64,000 nt of DNA from Bartonella florencae (GTDB taxonomy: Bacteria; Pseudomonadota; Alphaproteobacteria; Rhizobiales; Rhizobiaceae): NCBI RefSeq assembly GCF_000312525.1, contig NZ_HE997451.1, positions 127,803 through 191,802 of the forward strand. The letters are read 5' to 3'. This document shows positions 30,952-40,240 of this stretch, in pieces (position 1 is the first letter of the stretch; each line of letters begins with the position of its first letter). The notes under the pieces are model-generated. The model was not told where the DNA came from and made no database searches. It saw only the letters and a program-made list of their open reading frames with translations. Both the position numbers and the translations under genes were made by a program.

Positions 30952-31527
30952 ATGACAAGTAAGGATACATTAAGAGATTGTTCCCTAGCTGAGGACAGTA
31001 TAGGCGCTTGTGGTGAGATTATTGAAATTAGCGGTGTCATTAAGTGGTTTGATGGTAGTAAGGGTTATGGGTTCATTGTCCCTGATTTGCCTCATTTCCC
31101 TGATATATTATTGCATGTTACGGTGATGCGTAGGGATGGTTTTCAAACAGCTTTAGAGGGTGCTAAAGTTATCTGTGCTGTGGAAAAAACTGAACGGGGA
31201 TTAAAGTGTGTTCAAGTGAAATCTATAGATTGTTCTTCAGCAATTCATCCGTCGGAAATTCCAGCCCGTACGCATGTTGTTGTTACTCCGGAAAGTGGTT
31301 TAGAACGCGCAATTGTCAAATGGTTTAATCGCGATAAAGGCTTTGGTTTTCTCAGCCGTGGGCAGGGAACAGAAGATATTTTTATTCATATGGAGACGTT
31401 GCGCCGTTTTGGTCTAGCGGAGCTTCGTTCTGGTCAAGTTGTTCTTGTGCGTTTTGGTAAGGGAGAAAAGGGCTTGATGACAGCGGAAATTTATCCGGAT
31501 ATAGGGATTCCGTTTGCTACACACTAA
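30952..31527 (+). CDS. Protein with two cold-shock domains
   Basis: 191 residues. The first cold-shock domain (about 25-85) begins ISGVIKWFDGSKGYGFI and has an insertion around PDLPHFPDILLHV. The second (about 120-185) has AIVKWFNRDKGFGFLSRG and EDIFIHMETLRRFG. Both carry the aromatic RNP1-like surface (KGYGFI, KGFGFL), so single-stranded nucleic-acid binding is expected. Tandem CspA-like proteins of this size are conserved in Hyphomicrobiales, upstream of a DUF192 gene as here. No typical cold-box leader is recognised. Confidence 0.9.
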   Translation: MTSKDTLRDCSLAEDSIGACGEIIEISGVIKWFDGSKGYGFIVPDLPHFPDILLHVTVMRRDGFQTALEGAKVICAVEKTERGLKCVQVKSIDCSSAIHPSEIPARTHVVVTPESGLERAIVKWFNRDKGFGFLSRGQGTEDIFIHMETLRRFGLAELRSGQVVLVRFGKGEKGLMTAEIYPDIGIPFATH

Positions 31528-31550
31528 ATTGCGCTTTTGTAGTCTTGTCG

Positions 31551-31573
31551 ACTCTCTTTTTTAAAAAGAGAGT
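31551..31573 (+). terminator. Hairpin after the cold-shock gene
   Basis: ACTCTCTTTTT pairs with AAAAAGAGAGT, 23 bp after the stop codon. The stem is strong but lacks a T-tract on its 3' side (TTCGCAT follows), so it may be a weak or rho-assisted terminator. Confidence 0.45.
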
Positions 31574-31784
31574 TTCGCATGGGGGTAAGCAGAAGTAGCT
31601 CTAAAGTGACATGACCAGCGGAATCTATCTATAAAGTTGTTAAATCAAATAAAGCAGATAGTCAGTGTTGCCTAATATTGCATTGAAAGTAATAAGAATA
31701 TCGCTTTTTATATTTCATTTTTAAGTTCTGATGCTTTTTATTTTATACAATAAAATTAAAAATTTTGCTGTAATGGAGATAAAA

Positions 31785-32294
31785 ATGTTAAAGCTTTTTA
31801 GACGAGGGATCATTATTATATTAGCACTCTTTTGTATTTTAGAAGTGAGTGTAGCCGTAGCGAAGAAACCTATGGAAATCCCTGTTCATCCTGTTCCTTT
31901 AAAAATACAGACAAAGCAAGGTGTAATCTCTTACAGGGTAGAAATTGCTTTTACGCCGTCTCAGGCGGCGGCTGGTTTAATGTACCGTACTAATTTTCCA
32001 CGTGATCGCGCAATGATTTTTAGAAATCAGGCAAGCAATGATGAGCAGAAAATGTTTATGTGGATGGCGAATACACCTTTACCCTTGGACATGATTTTTT
32101 TGAATGCTGAAGGAATTATCGTATCGATTGTTGAAAAAACCTCTCCATTTTCAACAGATGTTATTTCATCGAGAGTACCTGCAACTTTTGTCATTGAAGT
32201 TAATGCTGGTGAAGTTTCTGAAAAAAAAATAGAGAAAGGACAGCGTTTTCTTCATCCTGAAATTTGCGGAAAATGCGAAAGTGATACAAAATGA
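31785..32294 (+). CDS. DUF192 family protein, exported
   Basis: 169 residues from the ATG at 31785, chosen for GGAG seven bases upstream; the frame is open 18 codons earlier. A signal peptide (residues 1-26) precedes the compact DUF192 fold, with GLMYRTNFPRDRAMIF and WMANTPLPLDMIFLN as family landmarks. The function of DUF192 is not established. The 3' end overlaps the next gene by 4 bp (ATGA). It contains an in-frame A9 tract at 32221-32229. Confidence 0.88.
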   Translation: MLKLFRRGIIIILALFCILEVSVAVAKKPMEIPVHPVPLKIQTKQGVISYRVEIAFTPSQAAAGLMYRTNFPRDRAMIFRNQASNDEQKMFMWMANTPLPLDMIFLNAEGIIVSIVEKTSPFSTDVISSRVPATFVIEVNAGEVSEKKIEKGQRFLHPEICGKCESDTK

Positions 32295-33076
32295 CAGCGG
32301 AAAATATTCTTTTTTTTGAATATGATGGTTTGCGATTTGCTTATCGAGAAGAGGGGCATGGGACACCTATTTTATTGATTCATGGTTTCGCATCTTCTGC
32401 GCGTGTGAATTGGTATGCGACGGGTTGGTTTCGTACTCTTACTGAAGCTGGATATCGTGTTATTGCTCTTGATAACCGCGGACATGGAAATTCAGTAAAA
32501 AGTTATGATCCTGACTTTTATACGCCTCAAGCTATGGCTGGTGATGCGGTGAGATTATTGCAGCATTTAGGCTTATCTAAAGCACATGTTATGGGATATT
32601 CTATGGGAGCTCGTATTAGCGCATTTATGGCTCTTTTATATCCAACATATGTGCACAGCGTTATTTTTGGTGGCTTAGGTATTGGCATGGTGACAGGAGC
32701 AGGAAATTGGCAACCTGTTGCAGAAGCACTTTTGGCGGAAGACATTTCTACTATTAATAATCCACGTGGTTTGATGTTTCGTAAATTTGCAGATCACACG
32801 CAAAGCGATAGACGTGCTTTGGCTGCTTGTATTGTGACATCAAAACAAGAGTTAACAGCGTCTGAGATTTACAAAATTAAACAACCAACGCTTGTTGCTG
32901 TTGGTTCTCTAGATGAAATTAGCGGTGAAGCAGAGCCATTAGCAGCTTTATTGCCTTGTGGTGAAGCATTGTCGATTCCTGGTCGAGATCATATGCTTGC
33001 TGTGGGAGATAAAGTTTATAAAAAGGGCGTTATTGATTTTCTTTCTCGTTATCCTATCATTGAAAATTATTCATAG
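32291..33076 (+). CDS. Alpha/beta-fold hydrolase
   Basis: 261 residues. Oxyanion-hole motif LLIHGFASSARVNW near residue 28, nucleophile elbow GYSMGA near 102, acid in VGSLDEISG near 213 and the histidine in IPGRDHML near 236, so the catalytic triad is complete. No lid domain large enough to suggest a lipase. Substrate unknown. Translationally coupled to the DUF192 gene by a 4-bp overlap. Confidence 0.88.
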   Translation: MTAENILFFEYDGLRFAYREEGHGTPILLIHGFASSARVNWYATGWFRTLTEAGYRVIALDNRGHGNSVKSYDPDFYTPQAMAGDAVRLLQHLGLSKAHVMGYSMGARISAFMALLYPTYVHSVIFGGLGIGMVTGAGNWQPVAEALLAEDISTINNPRGLMFRKFADHTQSDRRALAACIVTSKQELTASEIYKIKQPTLVAVGSLDEISGEAEPLAALLPCGEALSIPGRDHMLAVGDKVYKKGVIDFLSRYPIIENYS

Positions 33077-33689
33077 GTTTGAGAGCTTATAAAAATATTC
33101 AATATTTCTCATTTTGAATAAGATGAAAAGCATCTTCAAAAACTTGGTTATTTTGCTGTGAAACTTTATGAAAAGATTTAATAATTAATAAGTTTCATTA
33201 CTGTATCTTGTATTAGGAATAAAGTTTCTTTCTTATATAAACCGACTATACTACAATGAATAAATTTAAAATAATTCTTTTTTAATTATTGAACATCATT
33301 TTTCAGCAAAAAAGAAAACTGTACAAGAGGGGTGTAGCTCTATTCTATAGAACTCTATTTTTTAATAGAAAAAAATATAAGTTTTCAGTCAATTTTTTAT
33401 CGGAATATGCTTGTAAGCACAAATGCTGAAGTTGCAGATAAAATAAAAATTGTTTAAAATTTATGATCTGCTAACTGTTTTTTTACTTTTCAATCTATAC
33501 GTTATATTTAGCAATGATAGACCCTTTTAGTAAAGGTGCTTTAGTAAATATGTTGAGATAGTGTTATTTAAGGTAGAGATAATATAATTAAAAATTGAAA
33601 CCAAGATTTACTATCTTTACAGAGCCTTAGGAGTACCTTATTTGCCTTTCAGAATTTAATTTGAGAGTCTTAAGAGACAGGAGAGCATA
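33077..33689. other. AT-rich spacer upstream of the DUF3126 gene
   Basis: 613 bp. No ORF, tRNA or strong hairpin seen. It may contain the promoter of the downstream gene, but no pair of boxes is convincing. Confidence 0.45.
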
Positions 33690-33902
33690 GTGAATGCTGA
33701 TGAAATAAAAAAACTTGATAGTTATTTTAAAAACATATTCCAAAATTCAGCATTGCAAGTAAAAGCACGGCCTAAAAAGGATGATTCTTGTGAGCTTTAC
33801 ATTGGGAATGAGTTTTTAGGTATTATCTATCGAGATGAAGATGAGGATGAATTATCTTATAATTTCTCAATGGCCATATTGGATATTGATTTAGGAAGTT
33901 GA
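33690..33902 (+). CDS. DUF3126 family small protein
   Basis: 70 residues starting at GTG (MNADEIKKLDSYFKNIF), with GACAGGAGAG upstream as ribosome-binding site. The fold core ELYIGNEFLGIIYRDEDEDE and the C-terminal FSMAILDIDLG match DUF3126, a family restricted to alphaproteobacteria and of unknown role. Acidic and soluble. Convergent with radC. Confidence 0.85.
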   Translation: MNADEIKKLDSYFKNIFQNSALQVKARPKKDDSCELYIGNEFLGIIYRDEDEDELSYNFSMAILDIDLGS

Positions 33903-33947
33903 TTCGTTATGGGGAATTGGATAGATCCCTTTTTAATGTAATTAGGT

Positions 33948-34742
33948 TTATATGAGCTTTAATGCTTTAAAGCTCGTGTATTCGTTTCGCGCGATTATAA
34001 GGTGATCATGGATGGTGATTCCGAGTGCATTTGCTGCATCTTTTAACATATGTGTCATTGTTACATCTGCTTTAGAAGGTGTTGCATCACCAGAAGGGTG
34101 ATTATGCACTAGGATGAGTCCTGATGCGGATAATTCTAAAGCGCGAGATATAACTTCACGCGGGTAGACAGGGGTGTGATCGATGGTTCCAGTTTGTTGC
34201 ACTTCATCAGCAAGCAAGCCGTTTTTTTTATCAAGAAATAAAATACGAAATTGTTCACGTGTTTCATGAGCCATAACGGCTTTACAATAAGCCAATACTT
34301 TATCCCATGATGAAAAAATATCGCGTTTAAACAACTCTGCACGAGCAAGGCGTCCAGCAACATCTGAAATAATTTTTAAATCAATCGCAGTTGCTGGCCC
34401 ACATCCTTGAATCTCTTGAAGTCGATGAATATCAGCACCCAATACGTCTGCTAATGAACCAAAACGCGCTAGTAAGCTTTTTGCTATTGGTTTTGTATTT
34501 ACTCGAGGAATCGTACGGAAAAGTAATAATTCAAGATATTCATAATCTTCAATTGCATTTCCTTTGGATTTTAAATAGCGCTTACGGAGACGTTCACGAT
34601 GTCCTTGGTAATGCTTTTGTATCTGTGTATTTTTTTGCAGCTTTTTCGTTTTTATTTCTGATATTGGATTAAGTGGTGAAGTTGATATCAATGCAAAGTG
34701 ATCATTTTTTATGTCTCCCTTTTTATTTATTTTTTCAGCCAT
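33948..34742 (-). CDS. radC: RadC family protein (JAB-domain)
   Basis: 264 residues. A helix-hairpin-helix region ([19 protein letters not shown] and [11 protein letters not shown], about 85-120) precedes the MPN/JAB domain with the metal-site pattern [14 protein letters not shown] near 226-239. The historical DNA-repair role of RadC is not supported in E. coli; the biochemical function is unclear. It has a basic, low-complexity N-terminus (residues 1-45). It lies 17 bp after map. Confidence 0.92.
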   Translation of the reverse strand: MAEKINKKGDIKNDHFALISTSPLNPISEIKTKKLQKNTQIQKHYQGHRERLRKRYLKSKGNAIEDYEYLELLLFRTIPRVNTKPIAKSLLARFGSLADVLGADIHRLQEIQGCGPATAIDLKIISDVAGRLARAELFKRDIFSSWDKVLAYCKAVMAHETREQFRILFLDKKNGLLADEVQQTGTIDHTPVYPREVISRALELSASGLILVHNHPSGDATPSKADVTMTHMLKDAANALGITIHDHLIIARNEYTSFKALKLI

Positions 34743-34759
34743 GACATTTCTACATTTAT

Positions 34760-35590
34760 TTACGCACTTGAGCTTGGAATATAAAAAATATTTTTAGGAG
34801 ATTGTGTAAAAATTTCGCATCCCTCATTTGTGACACCAATTGTATGTTCGTATTGTGCGCTAAGAGAACGATCCCGTGTAACAGCAGTCCAGCCATCAGA
34901 TAAAATCTTAACTTGTGGTTTTCCAAGATTGATCATTGGTTCAATGGTAAACATCATACCTTGTTTTAGTTCTATTCCTTCTCTAGGATTTCCATAATGG
35001 AGAATATTGGGTGCATCATGAAAAAGCTGACCAATTCCATGTCCGCAAAAGTCCCTTACAATTGAGCATCGCTCAGCTTCTGCATAGTTTTGAATAGCTG
35101 CACCAATATCACCTGTTGTGGCACCAGGTTTGACGACAGCAATTCCTCTCATAAGACTTTCATGGGTTATTTTTAACAGACGTTCCGCAGCACGTCTAAT
35201 TTTTCCAACAGGATACATGCGACTTGAATCTCCATGCCAGCCATCGAGAATAAAGGTCACATCAACATTAACGATATCGCCTTCTTGCAAAGTTCTTTTG
35301 TTGGGAATACCATGGCACACAACATGATTGATGGATGTACAGCATGAATGACTATATCCATGGTAATTTAGATCTGCAGGAAGAGCGCCTTTTTGGGCAC
35401 CAAAAATAAAGACAAAATCATCAATTTCTTGAGTAGTAACACCAGGCTTAATAACATCTGCAAGTGCATCAAGGCATTCCGCAGCAATCTGACCAACTTC
35501 ACGCATTTTAGCAAAAGCATACTCATCAAAAATGCGGATTTGTCCATTAAATTTTAAGGGTATCTTATTATATTCAATATAGTCAGTCAT
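34760..35590 (-). CDS. map: Methionine aminopeptidase, type I
   Basis: 276 residues; removes the N-terminal methionine from nascent proteins. The five metal ligands are visible: two aspartates in [18 protein letters not shown] (near 108-119), His in [18 protein letters not shown], Glu in MFTIEPMIN and Glu in [10 protein letters not shown]. The substrate histidine is in [20 protein letters not shown] (in part). Its start overlaps the end of sfsA by 8 bp. Confidence 0.96.
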   Translation of the reverse strand: MTDYIEYNKIPLKFNGQIRIFDEYAFAKMREVGQIAAECLDALADVIKPGVTTQEIDDFVFIFGAQKGALPADLNYHGYSHSCCTSINHVVCHGIPNKRTLQEGDIVNVDVTFILDGWHGDSSRMYPVGKIRRAAERLLKITHESLMRGIAVVKPGATTGDIGAAIQNYAEAERCSIVRDFCGHGIGQLFHDAPNILHYGNPREGIELKQGMMFTIEPMINLGKPQVKILSDGWTAVTRDRSLSAQYEHTIGVTNEGCEIFTQSPKNIFYIPSSSA

Positions 35591-36299
35591 TGCTTTTTCT
35601 GTTTTCTATTTTCACTCGGTGAATCGGAAAAATACCTTCTACACTTACGTGGCATTTTACGGCATAAAATTCTACCCCTGATTTTAATGCTAAATCAAAT
35701 TTGCGTCCATATGTTGGGTCAAGCTCATGGCAGACTGTAAAAGATGAGCAATCTTCTCGTTGAATGATATAAAGCATAGCGGCTCGTTTTCCTTGTTGCA
35801 CGACTTTTATAAGTTCTTCAAGATGACGTGCACCACGTTTCGTCACGGTATCAGGAAATTCTGCTAACCCTTTTTTGCGCATAAAATGAACATTTTTTAC
35901 TTCTAAATAACAGTCAGGGAAGATGCCATCACACAGAAGAAAGTCAATCCGTGATTGCGTTCCATAATATTGTTCTTTGAAAATTGTTTTGTATGTGCTT
36001 AACTCCGGCAATAGTCCATTTTGAATTGCTTCTAATGCAAGCTTATTTGGGAGAGTTGTATTGATCCCAACCAAAGTATTATTTGCTTCAACAATTTCTA
36101 ATTGATATGCATATTTTCGTTTCGAACTGTTATGATATGAAAGCCAAATATTAGAGTTTGGCTTTATTAATCCAAGCATCGATCCTGTATTAGGGACTGA
36201 TACGGTAGAGATCTGTTGATCGTCCCATTCAATATCCGCAAGAAAACGTTTATAACGACGGATAAGTTTTGCAGGAAAAAGTTTTGGAATAAAAAACAT
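35583..36299 (-). CDS. sfsA: Sugar fermentation stimulation protein homolog
   Basis: 238 residues from the ATG at 36299, supported by AAGGAAT just upstream; the open frame starts 12 codons earlier. Family landmarks are RYKRFLADIEW, the CLSCLVP-equivalent region VPNTGSMLGLI, SRIDFLLCDG, CYLEVKNVHFMR and FPDTVTKRGARHLEEL. SfsA proteins have a nuclease-like fold, and E. coli SfsA binds DNA; its exact role is unsettled. Overlaps map by 8 bp. Confidence 0.93.
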   Translation of the reverse strand: MFFIPKLFPAKLIRRYKRFLADIEWDDQQISTVSVPNTGSMLGLIKPNSNIWLSYHNSSKRKYAYQLEIVEANNTLVGINTTLPNKLALEAIQNGLLPELSTYKTIFKEQYYGTQSRIDFLLCDGIFPDCYLEVKNVHFMRKKGLAEFPDTVTKRGARHLEELIKVVQQGKRAAMLYIIQREDCSSFTVCHELDPTYGRKFDLALKSGVEFYAVKCHVSVEGIFPIHRVKIENRKSND

Positions 36300-36602
36300 A
36301 TTCCTTATCCTAGAATGTATGATTGTATAATTCAACTCAGATTGTGATTTGCAAATATTATAGCATTTAAGAATACACCGTTAACATTAAAGGCGCTTTG
36401 CATAACTGCTCGAAGAGCTGAAAATAAAAGTTTTTTTCTTACACAATTTATTATTAATCATCTTCATCATAAACTCTAAATGGAAAGACAATATGGGCTA
36501 CAATGTGTTATGAAAAAGGTTATTTTGGGGAGTATTCTTTTAGAAGGTTGCGTTTAAAAAAATCAGCTATAGGAGCATAACGCATAGAATTAGGTAGGAT
36601 TG

Positions 36603-37439
36603 ATGGCTGGAACCAATAAGAATCGTAAAAATTTAACCAAGGGGCCAATTATTATTTTAGTCGAACCACAACTGCCCGAGAATATTGGTATGGTAGCACG
36701 GGCGATGGCAAATTTTGGACTCTCTAAACTTCGGTTAGTTGCGCCTCGAGAAACATTCCCAAATGAAAAAGCCAGAGCAGCGGCGAGTAAAGCGGATCAT
36801 GTCATTAATCATACGGTCATTTTTGATACATTGCGTGAGGCTGTTGCAGATTTGCATTATGTTTTTGCCACAACAGCACGTGAAAGATGTGGCTTTAAAA
36901 CCGTAAAAAGTGCTGTTGAGGCAGCAGAAATACTCCGTCAGCATGAAAATATTGGGCATAAGACGGGTATTTTATTTGGAAGAGAAAGGTGGGGATTAGA
37001 AAATGATGAAATCAGTCTTGTTGATGAAATCATCACTTTTCCAGTTAATCCTGCTTTTGCCTCTCTCAATATTGCACAAGCGGTTTTGCTGATGTCTTAC
37101 GAATGGATGAAGTCAGGTTTGGAGAATGTGAGCGATACCGTTTTTCGTGCTATAGAGATGGAACCAGCCAATAAAGAAACATTTCATGGTTTTTTATCTC
37201 AATTAGAAGAAGCTTTGGATATTCGTGGATATTTTAGACCACGAGAACGCAAAGAAGTGATGGTTGCAAATCTGCGTTCTGTTTTTACGCGTGCTCATTT
37301 TAGTGAGTCTGAGGTTCGCTTACTAAGGGGTGTTATTTCTTCATTAGATCATTTTTCTCCTCAATTACCGCGAGGAAGTGGTGCGCCTGCAGATCGTGAA
37401 CGTAAAAAATTTAAAAAAAATAGGAAAATTGATGGATAA
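36603..37439 (+). CDS. TrmJ-type tRNA/rRNA 2'-O-methyltransferase (SpoU family)
   Basis: 278 residues from the ATG at 36603; a TTG immediately before is in frame. SPOUT-fold motifs: ILVEPQLPENIGMVARAMANFG near the N-terminus, ILFGRERWGLENDEI (motif 2) and NPAFASLNIAQAVLLMSYEW (motif 3). This is the TrmJ/LasT branch, which methylates position 32 of tRNAs in E. coli. The 3' end overlaps murI by 8 bp, so both genes are probably coupled. Confidence 0.9.
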   Translation: MAGTNKNRKNLTKGPIIILVEPQLPENIGMVARAMANFGLSKLRLVAPRETFPNEKARAAASKADHVINHTVIFDTLREAVADLHYVFATTARERCGFKTVKSAVEAAEILRQHENIGHKTGILFGRERWGLENDEISLVDEIITFPVNPAFASLNIAQAVLLMSYEWMKSGLENVSDTVFRAIEMEPANKETFHGFLSQLEEALDIRGYFRPRERKEVMVANLRSVFTRAHFSESEVRLLRGVISSLDHFSPQLPRGSGAPADRERKKFKKNRKIDG

Positions 37440-38247
37440 ACGGCCTGTTCTTTTTTTTGATAGTGGTATTGGCGGTTTAACAGTGTTAAGGGAAGTACGC
37501 ATTCTTATTCCTGAAATGCAATTTATTTATGTTGCTGATGATGCTGGATTTCCTTATGGAAATTGGGAAGAAAATGTCTTAAAAGACAGAATTTTAAAGA
37601 TTTTTACAAATCTTTTAACGCTCTATAATCCTACCTTATGTGTCATCGCATGCAATACCGTTTCTACACTGATGATGACAGATTTACGAGAAAAATTTCC
37701 ACATACTCTTTTTGTAGGAACCGTTCCTGCAATTAAATTAGCAGCAGAACAAACCAAATCTGGTTTTATTTCAGTATTAGCCACTCCTGGAACAGTTAAG
37801 CGTGCTTATACACATGAATTAATCAATTCTTTTGCGGCGCAATGTCATGTTCAGCTTGTTGGCAGTGAAAAACTTGCTGGATTTGCTGAAGATTATTTAC
37901 GTGGAAAGCCTATAGATTTGAAAGAATTACGTCATGAAATTCTTCCGTGCTTTGTTAAAAAAAATGGTAAATATACCGATATTATTGTCTTAGCTTGTAC
38001 GCATTATCCTTTTTTGCTTAACTTTTTTCGCCAACAAGCTTTATGGACTGTTGAATGGATTGATCCAGCAAAAGCTATAGCCAAACACACACGCTCATTA
38101 TTACCAAAAAGAATGCATTCCAAAAACATCATAAAGAAACATAAAGATTTTGCTGTATTTACATCGCAAAATATAACTTCTTCAACGGAACGTTTGTTAA
38201 AAGAATTTTACTTAAATATTATGAAAGGAGTTGACTTTGGGGTGTAA
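37432..38247 (+). CDS. murI: Glutamate racemase
   Basis: Interconverts L- and D-glutamate for peptidoglycan. 271 residues from the ATG at 37432 (MDKRPVLFFDSGIGG), which overlaps the upstream stop. The two catalytic cysteines are in VIACNTVST (near 77) and VLACTHYPFL (near 188), with DDAGFPYGNW near 40. The T8 tract at 37451-37458 is in frame. Confidence 0.96.
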   Translation: MDKRPVLFFDSGIGGLTVLREVRILIPEMQFIYVADDAGFPYGNWEENVLKDRILKIFTNLLTLYNPTLCVIACNTVSTLMMTDLREKFPHTLFVGTVPAIKLAAEQTKSGFISVLATPGTVKRAYTHELINSFAAQCHVQLVGSEKLAGFAEDYLRGKPIDLKELRHEILPCFVKKNGKYTDIIVLACTHYPFLLNFFRQQALWTVEWIDPAKAIAKHTRSLLPKRMHSKNIIKKHKDFAVFTSQNITSSTERLLKEFYLNIMKGVDFGV

Positions 38248-38387
38248 GATCAATAAAAACATTTTTGGCTTTTTCTCTCAAGAAAATAGCAATAATTGAC
38301 GTGTCCCGTGGGTAGTTTTGCCTATATAATATGTAAAAATATCCTGTCAGTCTTTATATCCGAAGGCAGAGGAGGGCGCGTTTCCTT

Positions 38388-38420
38388 GAGATCTTACTGT
38401 GAGATCTTGTTTTTTTATTT
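38388..38420 (+). terminator. Terminator-like hairpin in the rpsD leader
   Basis: AGATCT, loop TACTGTG, AGATCT, then TGTTTTTTTATTTTT. This is a short stem with a long U-tract, ending only 14 bp before the rpsD start. It may terminate readthrough from murI or act as an attenuator within the S4 leader. A likely -10 element (TATAAT at 38325-38330) lies upstream, so the hairpin would be inside the rpsD transcript. Confidence 0.55.
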
Positions 38421-38434
38421 TTAAAGGAAATGCG

Positions 38435-39052
38435 ATGAGTAAACGTGAAACAACAAAGTATAAAATTGACCGCCGTATGGGAGAGAATATTTGGGGCCGT
38501 CCAAAATCTCCTGTTAATCGCCGTGATTATGGTCCAGGACAGCATGGGCAACGCCGTAAAGGAAAGCTTTCTGATTATGGTGTGCAATTGCGGGCTAAGC
38601 AGAAATTAAAGGGGTTTTACGGTGATATTTCAGAAAAGCAATTCCGTAAAACTTATGAAGAAGCTGCTCGTCGTCGTGGTGATACTGGTGAAAACCTCAT
38701 CGGCCTTTTGGAAGCGCGTTTGGATGCTGTTGTCTACCGTGCGAAATTTGTGCCTACAATCTTCGCTTCCCGTCAATTTATCAATCATGGTCATGTTAAT
38801 GTAAATGGGCGTCGCACAAATATTCAATCATATCGTTGTAAACCAGGTGATGTTATTGAGGTTCGTGAAAAATCAAAACAGCTTGTTCTGGTACTGGAAT
38901 CTGTACAGCTAGCAGAGCGTGATGTCCCTGAATATATTGAAGCAGATCATAAACAGATGAAAGCAATATTTACGCGTATTCCTGCTTTTGCAGATGTTCC
39001 TTATGCTGTGCAAATGGAACCGAATTTGGTTGTTGAGTTTTATTCTCGTTAA
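38435..39052 (+). CDS. rpsD: 30S ribosomal protein S4
   Basis: 205 residues from the ATG at 38435 with AAAGGAAA before it. Starts [20 protein letters not shown], contains the S4 signature and S4 RNA-binding domain (about 95-160: [27 protein letters not shown] equivalent) and ends VEFYSR. Nucleates 30S assembly by binding the 16S 5' domain; in E. coli S4 represses its own operon. Here it stands apart from the alpha operon, as in other alphaproteobacteria. Confidence 0.97.
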   Translation: MSKRETTKYKIDRRMGENIWGRPKSPVNRRDYGPGQHGQRRKGKLSDYGVQLRAKQKLKGFYGDISEKQFRKTYEEAARRRGDTGENLIGLLEARLDAVVYRAKFVPTIFASRQFINHGHVNVNGRRTNIQSYRCKPGDVIEVREKSKQLVLVLESVQLAERDVPEYIEADHKQMKAIFTRIPAFADVPYAVQMEPNLVVEFYSR

Positions 39053-39324
39053 ATTCGCTATAGGGGTATGCTGCTCTCTTTTGTTCTATTATATCTTCAA
39101 AGAAGATCGCTTCTTTATAGTCTTTAAAGTTAACAAGTAATTTTTATGAATGGCGCTATATCAAGTTTGTTTTTATATTTATAATAATATTACTTGTGTA
39201 GCTTCATTTCTTTTTTGCTTATCTCATTTTATAGCTCCATATCTTTTTTTAAGCTGTATGATGCTTGTTATTGTTTCTGTCATTCTTGCAGAAGAAGCTA
39301 TTTATTGTGCAGAATTGTGCTATT

Positions 39325-40209
39325 ATGGATAATATTTCAGTCAAGTATCAAGCAATCGAAGAGAATGGAGATAACAAGAATTCTTTGCTGAGGGAGGTTA
39401 ATGATTGTCATCCGATTTTTCGGGAGGCTCCTTCAACTGTAGAGTTTCATAAGCTGCGTAAAAGGCTTTTACGCCATATACGACAAGCATTCGATGATTT
39501 TTCTATGCTCTCTTCAGGAAAAAAATGGCTTGTTGCTTTATCGGGTGGAAAAGATTCTTATGGTTTGCTTGCACTTCTTTTAGATTTAAAATGGCGGGGA
39601 CTTTTACCTGTTGAAATTCTGGCTTGTAATCTTGATCAAGGACAACCAGGCTTTCCAAAACATATTCTTCCGGATTTTTTAAATTCTTATCAAATTCCAC
39701 ATCGCATTGAGTATCAGGATACTTATTCCATTGTTACAGATAAATTAGCAGAGACACAAACTTATTGTTCGCTTTGTTCTCGGTTGCGACGCGGTAATTT
39801 GTATCGTATTGCTCGTGAAGAGAGATGTACAGCATTGCTTCTTGGGCATCATCGTGATGATGTTTTAGAAACGTTTTTTATGAATTTATTTCATGGTGGT
39901 CGATTAGCAGCCATGCCTGGAAAGCTTATAAATAACGAGGGAGATCTTTTTGTTTTGCGCCCTCTTGTTTATGCTGCTGAAGAAGATATGGAAAAATTTT
40001 CACAAGCAATGCGGTTTCCTATTATTCCTTGCAATCTTTGTGGCAGCCAAGATGGTTTACAACGCAATGCAATGAAAGAAATGCTAAAAGATATCGAAAA
40101 AAGAATGCCAGGACGTAAAGACACTATGATTCGTGCCTTAACAAATGTTCGTCCAAGCCATTTACTTGATAAAAATTTTTTTGATTTTGCAAACTTATTA
40201 TCAAGCTAA
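39325..40209 (+). CDS. ttcA: tRNA 2-thiocytidine biosynthesis protein TtcA
   Basis: Thiolates cytidine 32 of certain tRNAs using an iron-sulfur cluster. 294 residues from the ATG at 39325; the frame is open 20 codons further. PP-loop ATPase motif [15 protein letters not shown] near 71. The cluster-binding cysteine pairs are CSLC (in [15 protein letters not shown]) and CNLC (in [14 protein letters not shown]). [13 protein letters not shown] is family-specific. Convergent with rimO. Confidence 0.94.
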   Translation: MDNISVKYQAIEENGDNKNSLLREVNDCHPIFREAPSTVEFHKLRKRLLRHIRQAFDDFSMLSSGKKWLVALSGGKDSYGLLALLLDLKWRGLLPVEILACNLDQGQPGFPKHILPDFLNSYQIPHRIEYQDTYSIVTDKLAETQTYCSLCSRLRRGNLYRIAREERCTALLLGHHRDDVLETFFMNLFHGGRLAAMPGKLINNEGDLFVLRPLVYAAEEDMEKFSQAMRFPIIPCNLCGSQDGLQRNAMKEMLKDIEKRMPGRKDTMIRALTNVRPSHLLDKNFFDFANLLSS

Positions 40210-40240
40210 ATTAAGCATCGTTAGGTCTTAAATTTTATCT

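Noticed and set aside
30761-30955. 64-codon open frame before the cold-shock gene
   Set aside because: Overlaps the start of the cold-shock gene and has no ribosome site or protein-like pattern; most likely the leader of that gene.
36510-36557. 15-residue frame resembling a lipoprotein signal peptide (MKKVILGSILLEGCV)
   Set aside because: Too short to be a lipoprotein and no continuation in any frame; probably chance or an unrecognisable relic.
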